A DNA stretch of 42,138 nucleotides from Bradyrhizobium huanghuaihaiense (GTDB taxonomy: Bacteria; Pseudomonadota; Alphaproteobacteria; Rhizobiales; Xanthobacteraceae): NCBI RefSeq assembly GCF_007830635.1, contig NZ_VLLA01000036.1, positions 13,431-55,568 of the forward strand, written 5' to 3'. Below are positions 17,168 through 26,146 of the stretch, in pieces. The position numbers were made by a program, and so were the translations under genes. How positions within the stretch are numbered: position 1 is the first letter of the stretch; each line of letters begins with the position of its first letter. Below the pieces are notes generated by a model. That model had not been told where the DNA came from. It worked only from the letters and a program-made list of their open reading frames with translations, and ran no database searches.

Positions 17168-17377
17168 GTGTTGGGGTATCGCGAAAAGATCATTGATGCT
17201 TTGAGGCCTCTCCGTACGGACAGGTGCGGTGTGGCGTCCTTCGAATACGTGATCCTCGCTGCTTGCGTTGTCGTCGTAGGGATCGCCGTGTTCGGTCCCG
17301 GCAACGATGTCTCGGCAGCGCTGACGGGCACGTTGACCGCGATCAGCGCTGCCATCGCCACCGCAGCTGGAGTTTAA
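17168..17377 (+). CDS. Divergent Flp-type pilin 3
   Basis: 69 residues from GTG 17168. That start is chosen because the preceding AAGGATTTTTCCG aligns with the leaders of pilins 1 and 2; the longer frame from TTG 17093 would add 25 unlike residues. The prepilin site is intact: CG then VASFEYVILAACVVVVGIAV, with Glu at +5. The mature part differs from pilins 1 and 2 in having FGPGNDVSAALTGTLTAI and an Ala-rich end. It has no promoter or 5' hairpin of its own that I can see. It could be a minor pilin or a priming subunit. Confidence 0.88.
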   Translation: MLGYREKIIDALRPLRTDRCGVASFEYVILAACVVVVGIAVFGPGNDVSAALTGTLTAISAAIATAAGV

Positions 17378-17461
17378 TATTGCCGTCGGAAGGAGACATT
17401 TGAATCGATCGCTACTCTTTTTGAAGCCGCGCATTTTTTTCTGTTGTGAGGCGTGTTTTTG

Positions 17462-17968
17462 ATGAGTTGGATTGTTGCCATAGTCTCGGTTCTGCAAATC
17501 CTGTTGTTGCTGTATGTGGCAACGATTGATGTCGCGACGCGGCTCATCCGAAACGAGATCTGTCTGGCTCTGGCGCTGCTCGGAATAGCCAGCCAATTGG
17601 GCAGCTCGATGCAAATCGCGGAGTCGTTGATCGCCGCTGCGATCCTGTTTCTGCTGATGTTGGTTGTCTACATACGGGGAGCGATTGGCGGCGGTGACGT
17701 CAAGTTGCTGGTTGCCTTGGCGGTTGGCCTCCCGCTGACGGGTGTGATCAAGTTGTTGACTATCACCGCGCTGGCTGGCGGCGTTCTTGCCCTCGCCCAT
17801 CTGGTGATGCGCAACCTGCCATATCCGAAATTGGCTCCCGCCGGATCATCGCTCGCGCGGCGGGTCTACGCGGTAGAGCGCTGGCGCCATTTGCGGCACG
17901 CACCGCTGCCGTACGGCGTTGCGATAGCCTGCGGTGGCATCTGGACCATTTTGAGCAAAGGATTTTGA
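17462..17968 (+). CDS. cpaA: Prepilin peptidase CpaA/TadV (A24 family)
   Basis: 168 residues from ATG 17462; GTG 17453 would add three. An inner-membrane aspartic protease that cuts Flp prepilins and TadE/TadG-type pseudopilins after the Gly of their leaders. Both catalytic aspartates are visible: Asp23 in ATIDVATRLIRN and Asp79 in GGGDVKLL. Four to five hydrophobic helices. It lacks the N-terminal methylase domain of PilD, as usual for CpaA/TadV. It is the first of the tightly packed assembly genes; cpaB begins one base after its stop. Confidence 0.95.
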   Translation: MSWIVAIVSVLQILLLLYVATIDVATRLIRNEICLALALLGIASQLGSSMQIAESLIAAAILFLLMLVVYIRGAIGGGDVKLLVALAVGLPLTGVIKLLTITALAGGVLALAHLVMRNLPYPKLAPAGSSLARRVYAVERWRHLRHAPLPYGVAIACGGIWTILSKGF

Positions 17969-17969
17969 G

Positions 17970-18947
17970 ATGTCATCTGCATTGCGTCTTTCGATCATCG
18001 TAGTGCTGTTGCTCGCAACCACCGCGTTCGGGCTCATTGCCTACAACATGAACCAGCCGAAGCAAGTCCCCGTGGCGGTCGCGGAGGGCGCGGCGCCGGC
18101 GCCGGCTGCTGGGCCCGCGACTGTCGGCTATTTCGTTGCGGCGCGTGCGCTGCCGAAGGGCACACTGGCCCGTGACGAAGACTTCGCGGTCCGAACGGCA
18201 GCGCCGGAACATGTTCCAGCCGGGGCGATCCTTGAGACGCCCGACTCCAAGGCCGGACTTCCTGGCTCTCTGGTTCGCAAATTCGTCGACGCCGGCAGTC
18301 CCGTGACGCTGCAAGACATTTTGCGTCCGAAGGATCGCGGCTTTCTCGCCAGCGTGCTGGCTCCGGACAGCCGTGCCATCAGCATCAAGGTTGACGAGGA
18401 GTCTGGCGTCTCGGGCCTGATCAGGCCGGGTGATTACGTGGATGTCTTGTTGACCCAGGTGTTCGAGAAGGCAACTCCGGCGCGCCGTGCACTGAGCGAA
18501 ACCGTACTGCGGAATGTTCGAGTCATCGCTATTGACCAGGAGATCGTGCAGGGCGGGCGAGGCATCAGCGCCGTGACAGGCAAACAAGCGCAAACTGTGT
18601 CGCTGGAGCTTGGTCCGGACCAGGTCAAGAAGATCACAGTCGCAAAGCAACTCGGGACGCTCTCGCTGTCCGTGCGCGCGGCTGTCGATCAATGGGATAA
18701 GGCAGACGGCGGCGCCATGTCGAGCTGCGATGTATCGCCTGAGCTTGCCCGCCAGAATGCAATTGCCGGCCAGACGACCGCGGTGGTGGTTCATTCCGGC
18801 GGCGAGCGTAAGGAGTTCTCGGTCAGGAAGGAAGACACAGGCAACAGCATCACCAGCGTGAGCTGCGATGGGTCGCCCGAGGTTGCCCGCCAGACTACAG
18901 CGGCGGCGGCGGCAGGTTACGCCGCCAAGTTGCAGGAGAAAAGATAA
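17970..18947 (+). CDS. cpaB: Flp pilus assembly protein CpaB/RcpC
   Basis: 325 residues. A periplasmic protein with one N-terminal transmembrane helix (residues 7-24) and an SAF domain at about 50-115 (GYFVAARALPKGTLARDEDF), then the conserved VDEESGVSGLIRPGDYVDVL. The family helps the secretin form or gate the outer pore. The C-terminal 75 residues hold two similar stretches, SCDVSPELARQ and SCDGSPEVARQ, about 48 residues apart. Its TAA stop shares a base with the cpaE ATG. Confidence 0.95.
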   Translation: MSSALRLSIIVVLLLATTAFGLIAYNMNQPKQVPVAVAEGAAPAPAAGPATVGYFVAARALPKGTLARDEDFAVRTAAPEHVPAGAILETPDSKAGLPGSLVRKFVDAGSPVTLQDILRPKDRGFLASVLAPDSRAISIKVDEESGVSGLIRPGDYVDVLLTQVFEKATPARRALSETVLRNVRVIAIDQEIVQGGRGISAVTGKQAQTVSLELGPDQVKKITVAKQLGTLSLSVRAAVDQWDKADGGAMSSCDVSPELARQNAIAGQTTAVVVHSGGERKEFSVRKEDTGNSITSVSCDGSPEVARQTTAAAAAGYAAKLQEKR

Positions 18948-20140
18948 TGAACATGGCAATGGTAAGCCCGCGTGAAGCCGTATCCGTCGTCGAGCGCGAC
19001 CGGGTCGTCTGCTTCGTCGATGACGAGCTTAGTGCCGCAGCTCTGCGCAAAGGCCTCGAAGGCAGCAACCTGGCGATCAGACGAGGCACGATCCGCAATG
19101 CCATACGGATGCTCGAAACCGACACTGAGCTGTTCGCGTTGGTGGTCGACATCAGTGGTATCGATGATTCGTTTACCGAACTCGAAAGGTTGGCAAGCGT
19201 CTGCCCGCCCGATGTCCGGGTGGCTCTGATCGGTGAGAGCAGGGAGATCACTTTCTACCGGGAGCTCATGGAAGTCGGTGTGACCGAGTACCTTCCGAAG
19301 CCGCTCACGCGGGACATGGTGATGGACCTGCTGCGCCCGAAGCTGCTCGGCGACGTGCCGACGGGGCAGGCCGATCGCGGCGGGCATGTGATCTCGATCT
19401 GCGGGGCACAGGGTGGCGCCGGAGCAACCAGCATCGCCATCAATCTCGCACTGCAGCTTGCCGAGACCACCAAGGCCAAGGTCGCATTGCTCGACCTTCA
19501 TCTGCAGAATGGTGAAACGGCAGTCATGTTGGGCGTTCAGCCCGGGCCGGGGCTCCGGATCGCCCTGGAAAACCCGATGCGGGCGGACACTTTGTTTCTC
19601 GAGCGCGCGGCTATTGATGTCAACGAGCGGGTTTGCCTGATTTCTGCCGATGAGGATCTGGATGCACAGCTCGACATCACCGAAGCGGGCGTGCGACACG
19701 TGCTGGGTCTGCTCCGTCAACGCTTCAACTACATTGTCGTCGACGTGCCGGTCCCGTTTGGGCCGTCGATCCATCCGGTCATCACGCTTTCGCGTCACGT
19801 GCTTGTGCTGCTGGAAGCCGAAGTGACCGGACTTCGCAATGCCCACGCCCTCCGTACCGCCGTCACCAACATCGCCGGCAAGGATCGGGTCTTTACCTTG
19901 CTCAATCGTGCCAATCGGGCCGGGGGCCTTCCCAGGGCAACGATCGTCAAGGCCCTGGGCGCGGAACCGGACATGGTGATCCCCGATCTCGGAAAGGGGA
20001 TGACCCAGGCCGTCAATCTCGGAATTCCGGCACTCAAGCACGTCAGGGGATTGCGACGTTACCTTGCCCCGATCGTGCGGGAGATCGCCGGTGTCGGCGG
20101 GCAGCGGAAGGGACGCTTGCGGAGGCTGCTTGGGCTATGA
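18947..20140 (+). CDS. cpaE: Pilus localisation ATPase CpaE/TadZ
   Basis: 397 residues. The N-terminal half (20-130) is a receiver-like domain (VCFVDDELSA, ALVVDISG, EYLPKPLT). The second half is a ParA/MinD-type ATPase. Its P-loop reads GAQGGAGATS at 153-162, with Ala160 where ParA has Lys, the deviation known in TadZ proteins. CpaE/TadZ marks the site of pilus assembly and recruits CpaF. It overlaps both neighbours by one to four bases, so translation is coupled. Confidence 0.94.
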   Translation: MNMAMVSPREAVSVVERDRVVCFVDDELSAAALRKGLEGSNLAIRRGTIRNAIRMLETDTELFALVVDISGIDDSFTELERLASVCPPDVRVALIGESREITFYRELMEVGVTEYLPKPLTRDMVMDLLRPKLLGDVPTGQADRGGHVISICGAQGGAGATSIAINLALQLAETTKAKVALLDLHLQNGETAVMLGVQPGPGLRIALENPMRADTLFLERAAIDVNERVCLISADEDLDAQLDITEAGVRHVLGLLRQRFNYIVVDVPVPFGPSIHPVITLSRHVLVLLEAEVTGLRNAHALRTAVTNIAGKDRVFTLLNRANRAGGLPRATIVKALGAEPDMVIPDLGKGMTQAVNLGIPALKHVRGLRRYLAPIVREIAGVGGQRKGRLRRLLGL

Positions 20141-21573
20141 AAAAATTCGGAAGGCGCGAAGACGACCTGGCGGCTCGCTTGCCTTCATTGGCGCCGGACC
20201 TGCCTGAATCGCCGCCAAGCTTCACTCCATCGACGGCAAGCGCGCCGCCGTCGGCCCCAAGCTTGCCTGCATCGGCACCAAGCTCGACACCAAAGCGCGA
20301 CGAACCGGCTATTCACCATCCAGTGATGTCGGCATCGCTGCGCGAACGCGTCATCGAGCAGATTGAGCCATCAGCCGCTGCGACGGTTCCGCGCGACGTT
20401 CTGCGGCGTCAGATCGAGGAAATCATCCACGGCATCGCCAATCAGGAGCGGCTCGAACTGTCGGGTCGCGAACAGCTCCTGCTGGCGAACGAGATTGCCG
20501 ACGACATGACCGGCTACGGACCGCTCCGTCCGCTCCTGCTGGATGAGTCGATCAACGATGTGATGGTCAACGGACCGAGCAGCATCTATGTCGAGCGAAG
20601 CGGCAAGCTGGAGCGGGTCGCGGTCCGCTTCCGCGACAATGACCACATCGCGTCGGTGGCGCAGAAGATCGCTGCGCAGGTCGGCCGCCGCGTCGACGAA
20701 TCCAGTCCGATGGTCGACTGCCGCCTGCCGGACGGCAGCCGCGTCAACATCATTCTTCCGCCGCTGGCAATTCACAGCCCCTGCATCTCGATCCGCAAAT
20801 TCCCGGCCCGGCGGCTGAACATCGCTGGATTGATCGAGAATGGCTCGATGAGCCCGGGCATCGGCCAGCTGCTCGAGGTCGCTTCCCGCTGCCGACTCAA
20901 TGTCTTGGTCTCCGGCGGCACCGGCTCCGGCAAGACGACGCTGCTCAACGCCATGAGCCAGTTCATCGATCACGGCGAGCGCGTTGTCACCATCGAGGAT
21001 GCGGCGGAGTTGCAGCTGCAACAGCCGCACGTAATCAGCCTGGAGACGCGGCCTCCCAGCCTCGAAGGCACCGGGCAGGTGACGCAGCGAGATCTGCTCT
21101 GGAACGCGCTGCGCATGCGTCCGGACCGGATCGTCGTGGGCGAGGTGCGCGGCGCGGAGGCATTCGACATGCTGCAGGCGATGAACACCGGCCATGACGG
21201 TTCGATTTCCACCGTGCATGCCAATAGCACCCGCGACGCCCTGACACGCGTCGAAAACATGGTGCAGATGGGGCAGGTCAATCTGCCATCGCGGGCGATC
21301 AGGACCCAGATCGTCGCTGCATTGGACATCATCGTTCAAGTCGAGCGCATGCGGGATGGACAGCGCCGGATTGTCCAGATCAGCGAAGTGGTCGGCCTGG
21401 AAGGTGAGGTGATCACCACCAACGACATCGCTCTGTTCGAATACCGGGAGGAAGACGTTCACGGCAGGATCCAGGGCACCTACAAGTCGACCAACGCGGT
21501 CCCGAAATTCAAGAGCCGTCTTGTCTATTATGGGCTCGAGCGAGCCTGGGCCGACGCGATGGGGCGAATATGA
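20137..21573 (+). CDS. cpaF: Pilus assembly ATPase CpaF/TadA
   Basis: 478 residues. The cytoplasmic hexameric ATPase that powers pilus extension and retraction in Tad systems. Residues 20-55 form a Pro/Ser/Ala-rich linker. The catalytic core has Walker A GGTGSGKTT at 260-268, an Asp box TIEDAAEL at 285-292, Walker B RIVVGEVRG at 331-339 and a His box TGHDGSISTVHAN at 351-363. The length is usual. The ATGA overlap with cpaE and with tadB indicates one transcript. Confidence 0.97.
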   Translation: MKKFGRREDDLAARLPSLAPDLPESPPSFTPSTASAPPSAPSLPASAPSSTPKRDEPAIHHPVMSASLRERVIEQIEPSAAATVPRDVLRRQIEEIIHGIANQERLELSGREQLLLANEIADDMTGYGPLRPLLLDESINDVMVNGPSSIYVERSGKLERVAVRFRDNDHIASVAQKIAAQVGRRVDESSPMVDCRLPDGSRVNIILPPLAIHSPCISIRKFPARRLNIAGLIENGSMSPGIGQLLEVASRCRLNVLVSGGTGSGKTTLLNAMSQFIDHGERVVTIEDAAELQLQQPHVISLETRPPSLEGTGQVTQRDLLWNALRMRPDRIVVGEVRGAEAFDMLQAMNTGHDGSISTVHANSTRDALTRVENMVQMGQVNLPSRAIRTQIVAALDIIVQVERMRDGQRRIVQISEVVGLEGEVITTNDIALFEYREEDVHGRIQGTYKSTNAVPKFKSRLVYYGLERAWADAMGRI

Positions 21574-22502
21574 TACCGATTTATGTGATCGTCATTGTCC
21601 TTGGGCTGCTGGTGTGCGCGTCGTGCACGACGTTGGTGCTCGATGCCCAACAGCGACGCATCGATCGTCAGCTCGCGATAGCTCTGCCCGCCTCGCATAC
21701 GGCCGGCCTGCCGTCAATTCGTCGTGCGCAGACCGGATCCCGCTCGCAGTTTCTGCACCGCCTGGTCAATTACCGGCCCGAGGTCCCTTACGCCTTGCGC
21801 CCGGCCTATGTGCTGCTTGCCGGTTTCATCGCAGCTGCAGCATTCTGGTTTGCCGTTAGCCCGTTGCAATTTTCCACGCTCAAGGTGTCCATCGTGGCTG
21901 CATTTATCGCCATCATGGTGGTGCGCGGTCTGTTCGGATGGCAGCAGCGTAGTTTTACCGACGGACTGTTCCGGCAACTGCCTGACACGGTCCAGCTCGT
22001 CACGAGTACCGTTCGGTCGGGGTTGCCCGTCCACGAAGCATTCCGAACCATCGCCCGCGATATGCCGCAACCGACCGCCGGGCAGTTTGCGATCGCATGC
22101 AGCGAATTGAATATGGGCAGGCCACCGGAGGACGTCATTGAAGGCATCTATCGGCGAACGCAAGTGGCGGAATACGGCATCTTCGCAGTGACGCTTGCGG
22201 TTCAGTTGAAGTCGGGCGGCAGTTTGGCCGAGACCCTGCAGATCCTCGGAGATACCGTGCGGCAGCGTGTTGCGCTGGCTGCTCGCGCGAAGGCTCTCGC
22301 CGCAGAGGTGATCTTTTCGTCACGCGCACTTTCACTCGCGCCGTTCATCGTCGGTGGCGTGATTTACTCGCTCAATCCGGAGACCATCGATATCCTGTTC
22401 CGTGATCCGGCCGGAAACGTGATGCTGGCCTACGCGGTCACCTCGGTGGTTATCGGGCACTTCGTGATCCGTTGGATGATCAGAAGGGATACAGCGCTAT
22501 GA
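21570..22502 (+). CDS. tadB: Tad inner-membrane platform protein TadB
   Basis: 310 residues with a GspF-type domain (TVQLVTSTVRSGLPVHEAFR near 143-162, then SELNMGRPPEDVIEGI and KSGGSLAETLQILG). Hydrophobic segments lie at the N-terminus, at about 85-120 and at 255-305. With TadC it forms the platform on which pilins are added. ATG 21570 overlaps the cpaF stop. Confidence 0.95.
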   Translation: MIPIYVIVIVLGLLVCASCTTLVLDAQQRRIDRQLAIALPASHTAGLPSIRRAQTGSRSQFLHRLVNYRPEVPYALRPAYVLLAGFIAAAAFWFAVSPLQFSTLKVSIVAAFIAIMVVRGLFGWQQRSFTDGLFRQLPDTVQLVTSTVRSGLPVHEAFRTIARDMPQPTAGQFAIACSELNMGRPPEDVIEGIYRRTQVAEYGIFAVTLAVQLKSGGSLAETLQILGDTVRQRVALAARAKALAAEVIFSSRALSLAPFIVGGVIYSLNPETIDILFRDPAGNVMLAYAVTSVVIGHFVIRWMIRRDTAL

Positions 22503-23386
22503 CCGCAAGTCTCGGCCTGGTCGCTCTCGCCATCGCAGCTGCGACTGCGACCTTCCTGTTGCTCATCCGCGAAATGCACTTTCGTGCATTGGACACACGT
22601 GTGTCGAACGCGGTGCTGGGTATCCCTGACCAGACGGCGCGCTCCAAGGACATTGTCGGTTGGTTTTCATCGCTGGGCGCGCGGTATCGGCGCTTCTATG
22701 CCGAGGAAAATATCGAGGAACTGCGAACGATCCTTCAGTCGGCTGGTTTCAATCATCATCGAACCCTCTCGATCTGGATCGGCGTCAAGATCTTCTGCAT
22801 GTTCGCGGTCCCGATTGCTGCCTTCCTCTTTGCGCAGCTATCGGGGGCGAACTTGCTGGTCTTCACGCTTGTTGGCGTTGTGATCGGAATCATGGGGCCG
22901 CGACTGATCATGTTGACGCTGAAGCGGCGTTTTGACGCTGCCATTCGGCTCGGCATGCCGGATGCCATCGATTTGCTGGTTGTGTGCAGCGAAGCGGGAA
23001 TGGGCCTCGAAAGCGCGCTGCAGCGTGTGGCGGCTGAGATCCACCAGACCAATCCGCCCATGGCCGCCGTCCTGACCGATCTGCTCGATGATCTCAGGAT
23101 CCTGCCAAATCGCTTCGACGCGTTCGAGAAGCTGGGAGCGAGGTCGGAGGGACTTCGCCGCTTCGGCACCATGATCAGCCAGAGCCTGCAATACGGAACG
23201 CCGTTGAGCCAGGCCCTGCGCGCCATTGCTGCCGACCTGCGCCGGGAACGCATCACCAAGCTGGAAGAACGAGCCCACAAGCTGGGCGCCAAGCTGACTC
23301 TTCCGATGGTGCTGTTCCTGCTTCCGGCCATGTTCGTCATCCTGGGCGGCGGGCCGATGCTGAACCTCATTCATGCTTTGAGGTGA
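22499..23386 (+). CDS. tadC: Tad inner-membrane platform protein TadC
   Basis: 295 residues from ATG 22499, which overlaps the tadB stop as ATGA; an ATG at 22472 lies inside tadB and is less likely. GspF-type domain with PDAIDLLVVCSEAGMGLESA and QSLQYGTPLSQALRAIA. Hydrophobic helices near the N-terminus, at about 95-135 and at the C-terminus. It pairs with TadB in the platform. Confidence 0.95.
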   Translation: MTASLGLVALAIAAATATFLLLIREMHFRALDTRVSNAVLGIPDQTARSKDIVGWFSSLGARYRRFYAEENIEELRTILQSAGFNHHRTLSIWIGVKIFCMFAVPIAAFLFAQLSGANLLVFTLVGVVIGIMGPRLIMLTLKRRFDAAIRLGMPDAIDLLVVCSEAGMGLESALQRVAAEIHQTNPPMAAVLTDLLDDLRILPNRFDAFEKLGARSEGLRRFGTMISQSLQYGTPLSQALRAIAADLRRERITKLEERAHKLGAKLTLPMVLFLLPAMFVILGGGPMLNLIHALR

Positions 23387-23470
23387 ATTCGCATGCGGGC
23401 GGGAGCCAAGAGCGTGGTTGCGTTTGGAGCACCGGTCTTGAGGAGCCTTTCGGCCGCGTCGAGGTCTGTC

Positions 23471-23923
23471 ATGCGCCGGAAAGCCTCTTTCCTGGCGGAT
23501 CAACGCGGCGCCGTCGCACTTGAGGTCCCGGCCGTCTGGCTCTTTCTGATGTTGATCGTGCTTCTGCCGCTTGCCGACATTACGGTCGCCGGGTTCAAGT
23601 TTATATCCGCGCGGCAGGCATTGCGTAACTTCGGGCAATCCATTCTGTATTCCCCGCCACCGGACGTTACGAATGCGTCCAGTTGGTCGTCGGCCGCGCT
23701 GGCCAAGGCCGACACTCGTTATCCGATTCCCAGCATTCAGCTCATCTGTGGGGAGAGCAATTCCGTCTGCAGTTCAGCTAACTCTGACCCCACCCAGCCG
23801 AAGTATTTTGTGTACACGACAACGGTCACGTTGTCGCCGATCGTGTTGAAGTCGCTGTTGTGCACGGGCGGCACGACCAGTGGCTGTAAGTTCACACTGT
23901 CTTACACAGAGCGGTTTCAATAG
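23471..23923 (+). CDS. TadE-like pseudopilin, atypical
   Basis: 150 residues from ATG 23471 (GAGG six bases upstream); ATG 23393 would give 176. The later start is preferred since it gives a short leader like its neighbours. The leader ends at DQRG, followed by AVALEVPAVWLFLMLIVLLP, a pseudopilin-type helix with Glu at +5. The periplasmic part has four cysteines (ICGESNSVCSS and LCTGGTTSGC) that may pair. TadE-class proteins are minor pilins needed for assembly. It sits between tadC and the TadG-like gene. Confidence 0.8.
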   Translation: MRRKASFLADQRGAVALEVPAVWLFLMLIVLLPLADITVAGFKFISARQALRNFGQSILYSPPPDVTNASSWSSAALAKADTRYPIPSIQLICGESNSVCSSANSDPTQPKYFVYTTTVTLSPIVLKSLLCTGGTTSGCKFTLSYTERFQ

Positions 23924-23930
23924 GTGTCCC

Positions 23931-25274
23931 ATGCGCAAGCTGCTCCGTAGCCGTCGAGGTTCAGTCGCATTCGCAACCTCCATCGCCCTGGTGCCCGCGG
24001 TCGGATTTATGGCACTTGGTGGCGAGGCCGCGTCCTGGTACGTCACCAAGCAACGCGTCCAAGGGGCGGCTGATGCGGCCGCCTATGCGGGCGCCTTGCG
24101 GCTAGCGTGCGAAGCTTCTGGACAGGCGGGCACAAGCTGCAATAACTCACAGCCATTCGACTACCGCGGCAAGCAGGGTGCAGCCCAGAACGCGTTCTGC
24201 AATTCGGGCGACACGTCCTATCCTGGTTCCAAATGTTCGACGAGCCTTCCGAGCGGAATCTCACAGAGCGTGCAGGTCGCTTCGCTGGCGTCGTGGAACG
24301 GGACCCCGGGCACATTCGTCCAGGCCACCGTTAGTCAGCAGCAGCCGGCATACCTCGCCAAGGTGCTTGGTTTCTCGACGATCAACGTGGCCGCGACGGC
24401 GGTCGCCAGTGTCGCTAATGGATTAGAGAAACCTCCATGTGTGTTGGCTCTGAAAGACCCCGTCACGTTCCAGGGTAGCGCTACAGTATCGTCGCCAACC
24501 TGCGGCATTTCGTCGAACAGCACAGCGGCAAATGCGATCGGCTTCATCGGGAATTCGGGGATTTCGGTGAATGCACCGAGCTACACGGTCGGCGGCTGCT
24601 CCCAGACGGGAGGAAGCCAATGCACCGGCGTGCAAACCTATCAGCAACCGATCCCTGATCCATTGAGTGCAGTGAACACGGCGCTGTCCGCGTTGAAGAC
24701 GTCAGATTTTCCGAACAAGAACAGCGGCTCAACACCTCTGCCATATGAGACATGCACCTGTTACAATTCCACCAATAATCCGACGTTCAGCGCCCCATTG
24801 AACGGCACGTACTATTTTTCGGGGAACGTCAAAATCAATAACAATCCAACGATAACAGGTACGGCGACCCTGATATTTCTCGCAGGAGCATCACTCACCA
24901 TCACCGGCACCCCGACGATCCAGCTTACGGCGATGAGCGCGCCTACCGGACCGTCCAAATTGTCAGCATCGGTGTTGGCTAAGATGGCCAAGCTCCTCAT
25001 CTATGATGGTGAGGCCTATACGAAGCAAGGCGTCAACATCAGTGGCACTTCGAATAGCTATTTCAATGGCACGGTTTATATACCGAATACTCCCGTCACG
25101 TACGGAGGCAACAGCACGTCAAGTGCCCCCGGTACCGGTTGCTACCAGGTCATAGCTTACGCTGTGTCATTCACCGGTAATACGACGCTGGACAACTCTA
25201 AATGTCCTAACTCTTCAGGTAGTCCCGGTTCGGGAGCAGAGCCTGGCGTCCAAACCGTGCTTTTGGTGCAGTGA
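23931..25274 (+). CDS. tadG: TadG-like Flp pilus protein
   Basis: 447 residues from ATG 23931. The N-terminal RRGSVAFATSIALVPAVGFM segment and the following WYVTKQRVQGAADAAAYAGA match the TadE/TadG-like N-terminal domain (PF13400 type): a leader, one helix, and a surface-exposed remainder. The large C-terminal part is Ser/Thr/Asn-rich, with beta-strand repeats (NGTYYFSGNVKINNNPTITG, GASLTITGTPTIQLTA). No von Willebrand A motif was seen, unlike many TadG proteins. Its stop overlaps the next ATG (TGATG). Confidence 0.85.
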   Translation: MRKLLRSRRGSVAFATSIALVPAVGFMALGGEAASWYVTKQRVQGAADAAAYAGALRLACEASGQAGTSCNNSQPFDYRGKQGAAQNAFCNSGDTSYPGSKCSTSLPSGISQSVQVASLASWNGTPGTFVQATVSQQQPAYLAKVLGFSTINVAATAVASVANGLEKPPCVLALKDPVTFQGSATVSSPTCGISSNSTAANAIGFIGNSGISVNAPSYTVGGCSQTGGSQCTGVQTYQQPIPDPLSAVNTALSALKTSDFPNKNSGSTPLPYETCTCYNSTNNPTFSAPLNGTYYFSGNVKINNNPTITGTATLIFLAGASLTITGTPTIQLTAMSAPTGPSKLSASVLAKMAKLLIYDGEAYTKQGVNISGTSNSYFNGTVYIPNTPVTYGGNSTSSAPGTGCYQVIAYAVSFTGNTTLDNSKCPNSSGSPGSGAEPGVQTVLLVQ

Positions 25275-25696
25275 TGAGAAAGCTCGATCAGCGCGGCGTC
25301 GCGGCGTTTGAGTTTTGCATCGTCGCCGTCGCGATTTTCACGTTGATCTACGCCATTTTCGATCTCGGGCGGTACGCAATCGCGATGCAGTCATTGCGCT
25401 CGCTGGCGGGCGCTGGTGCGCGGGCCGCCATGATCAACGCCTGCTACACAGACGCCGCAGTCAAGAAAACAACAACCGTCACCTGCAGCGGTGACTACAC
25501 GACCGACGCGCAGAAGCGGGCTCTTGTCCCATTCCTGTATGCTGGCGGTCTCACGCCTACAGTGACTACGGTGACGGGAGCCTCTGCAGTTACAGTTACG
25601 GCATCGCTGCAAGGTTTCAGCATGATGTTTCCAACGATATGGGGCTCATCATTCAATAACCCGAGTGCCTCCACCCTGATTCCGTTACCAAACTGA
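25274..25696 (+). CDS. tadE: TadE-family minor pseudopilin
   Basis: 140 residues from ATG 25274, overlapping the previous stop. The short leader MRKLDQRG is followed by VAAFEFCIVAVAIFTLIYAI, with Glu at +5, and LGRYAIAMQSLRSLAGAGAR, typical of PF07811. It is the last gene of the compact cpaA-tadE series. Confidence 0.92.
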   Translation: MRKLDQRGVAAFEFCIVAVAIFTLIYAIFDLGRYAIAMQSLRSLAGAGARAAMINACYTDAAVKKTTTVTCSGDYTTDAQKRALVPFLYAGGLTPTVTTVTGASAVTVTASLQGFSMMFPTIWGSSFNNPSASTLIPLPN

Positions 25697-26146
25697 GCGT
25701 GCTTCTGCTGGGGTTCTGCGGGGGTGCCGTGAAGCAAGAATCACGGGAGCCAGTTCCCGCTCAGACTTGATCTGATTGCCAGCTTGGGCTGCTAAACGTC
25801 TGCAATCCGTGCCCAGTGACGGTCGGCGGGCGGCCAAAGTGGTGCGCACTGGCAACATCGGAGAGTTTTCTTTGGCGTTGCCACAGCCCGGTGACTGTCT
25901 TTCCTTGCAAACGGCGCGTGCGGCGGGGGATTATCTCCACGTCGCGTTTCGCGGCTGGCGGGTGGCCGGGCCGGGTCCCGGGCAGGCGGTGGCTCCACGC
26001 GCCAGGAATGAGAGTTTGCAAGTAACTATTTGTAATCGGACCCATTGTAAGCTCCGCGGCGTGATGTGCGAAGGAGAGTGGCCAGAACGCCGGGGGTCGT
26101 AAATTTACGGGATGTAGCCGCGATCTCCGCGGCGGAGGGATTCGGA
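25697..26146. other. Intergenic region between tadE and cpaC
   Basis: About 450 bases, GC-rich in the middle. The ORF at 25776-26102 has no recognisable domain and no good ribosome site. A separate promoter for cpaC is likely here but could not be fixed. Confidence 0.5.

Noticed and set aside
18917..21462. Long minus-strand ORFs opposite cpaE and cpaF
   Set aside because: Shadow frames; the + strand carries full Walker motifs and coupled starts.
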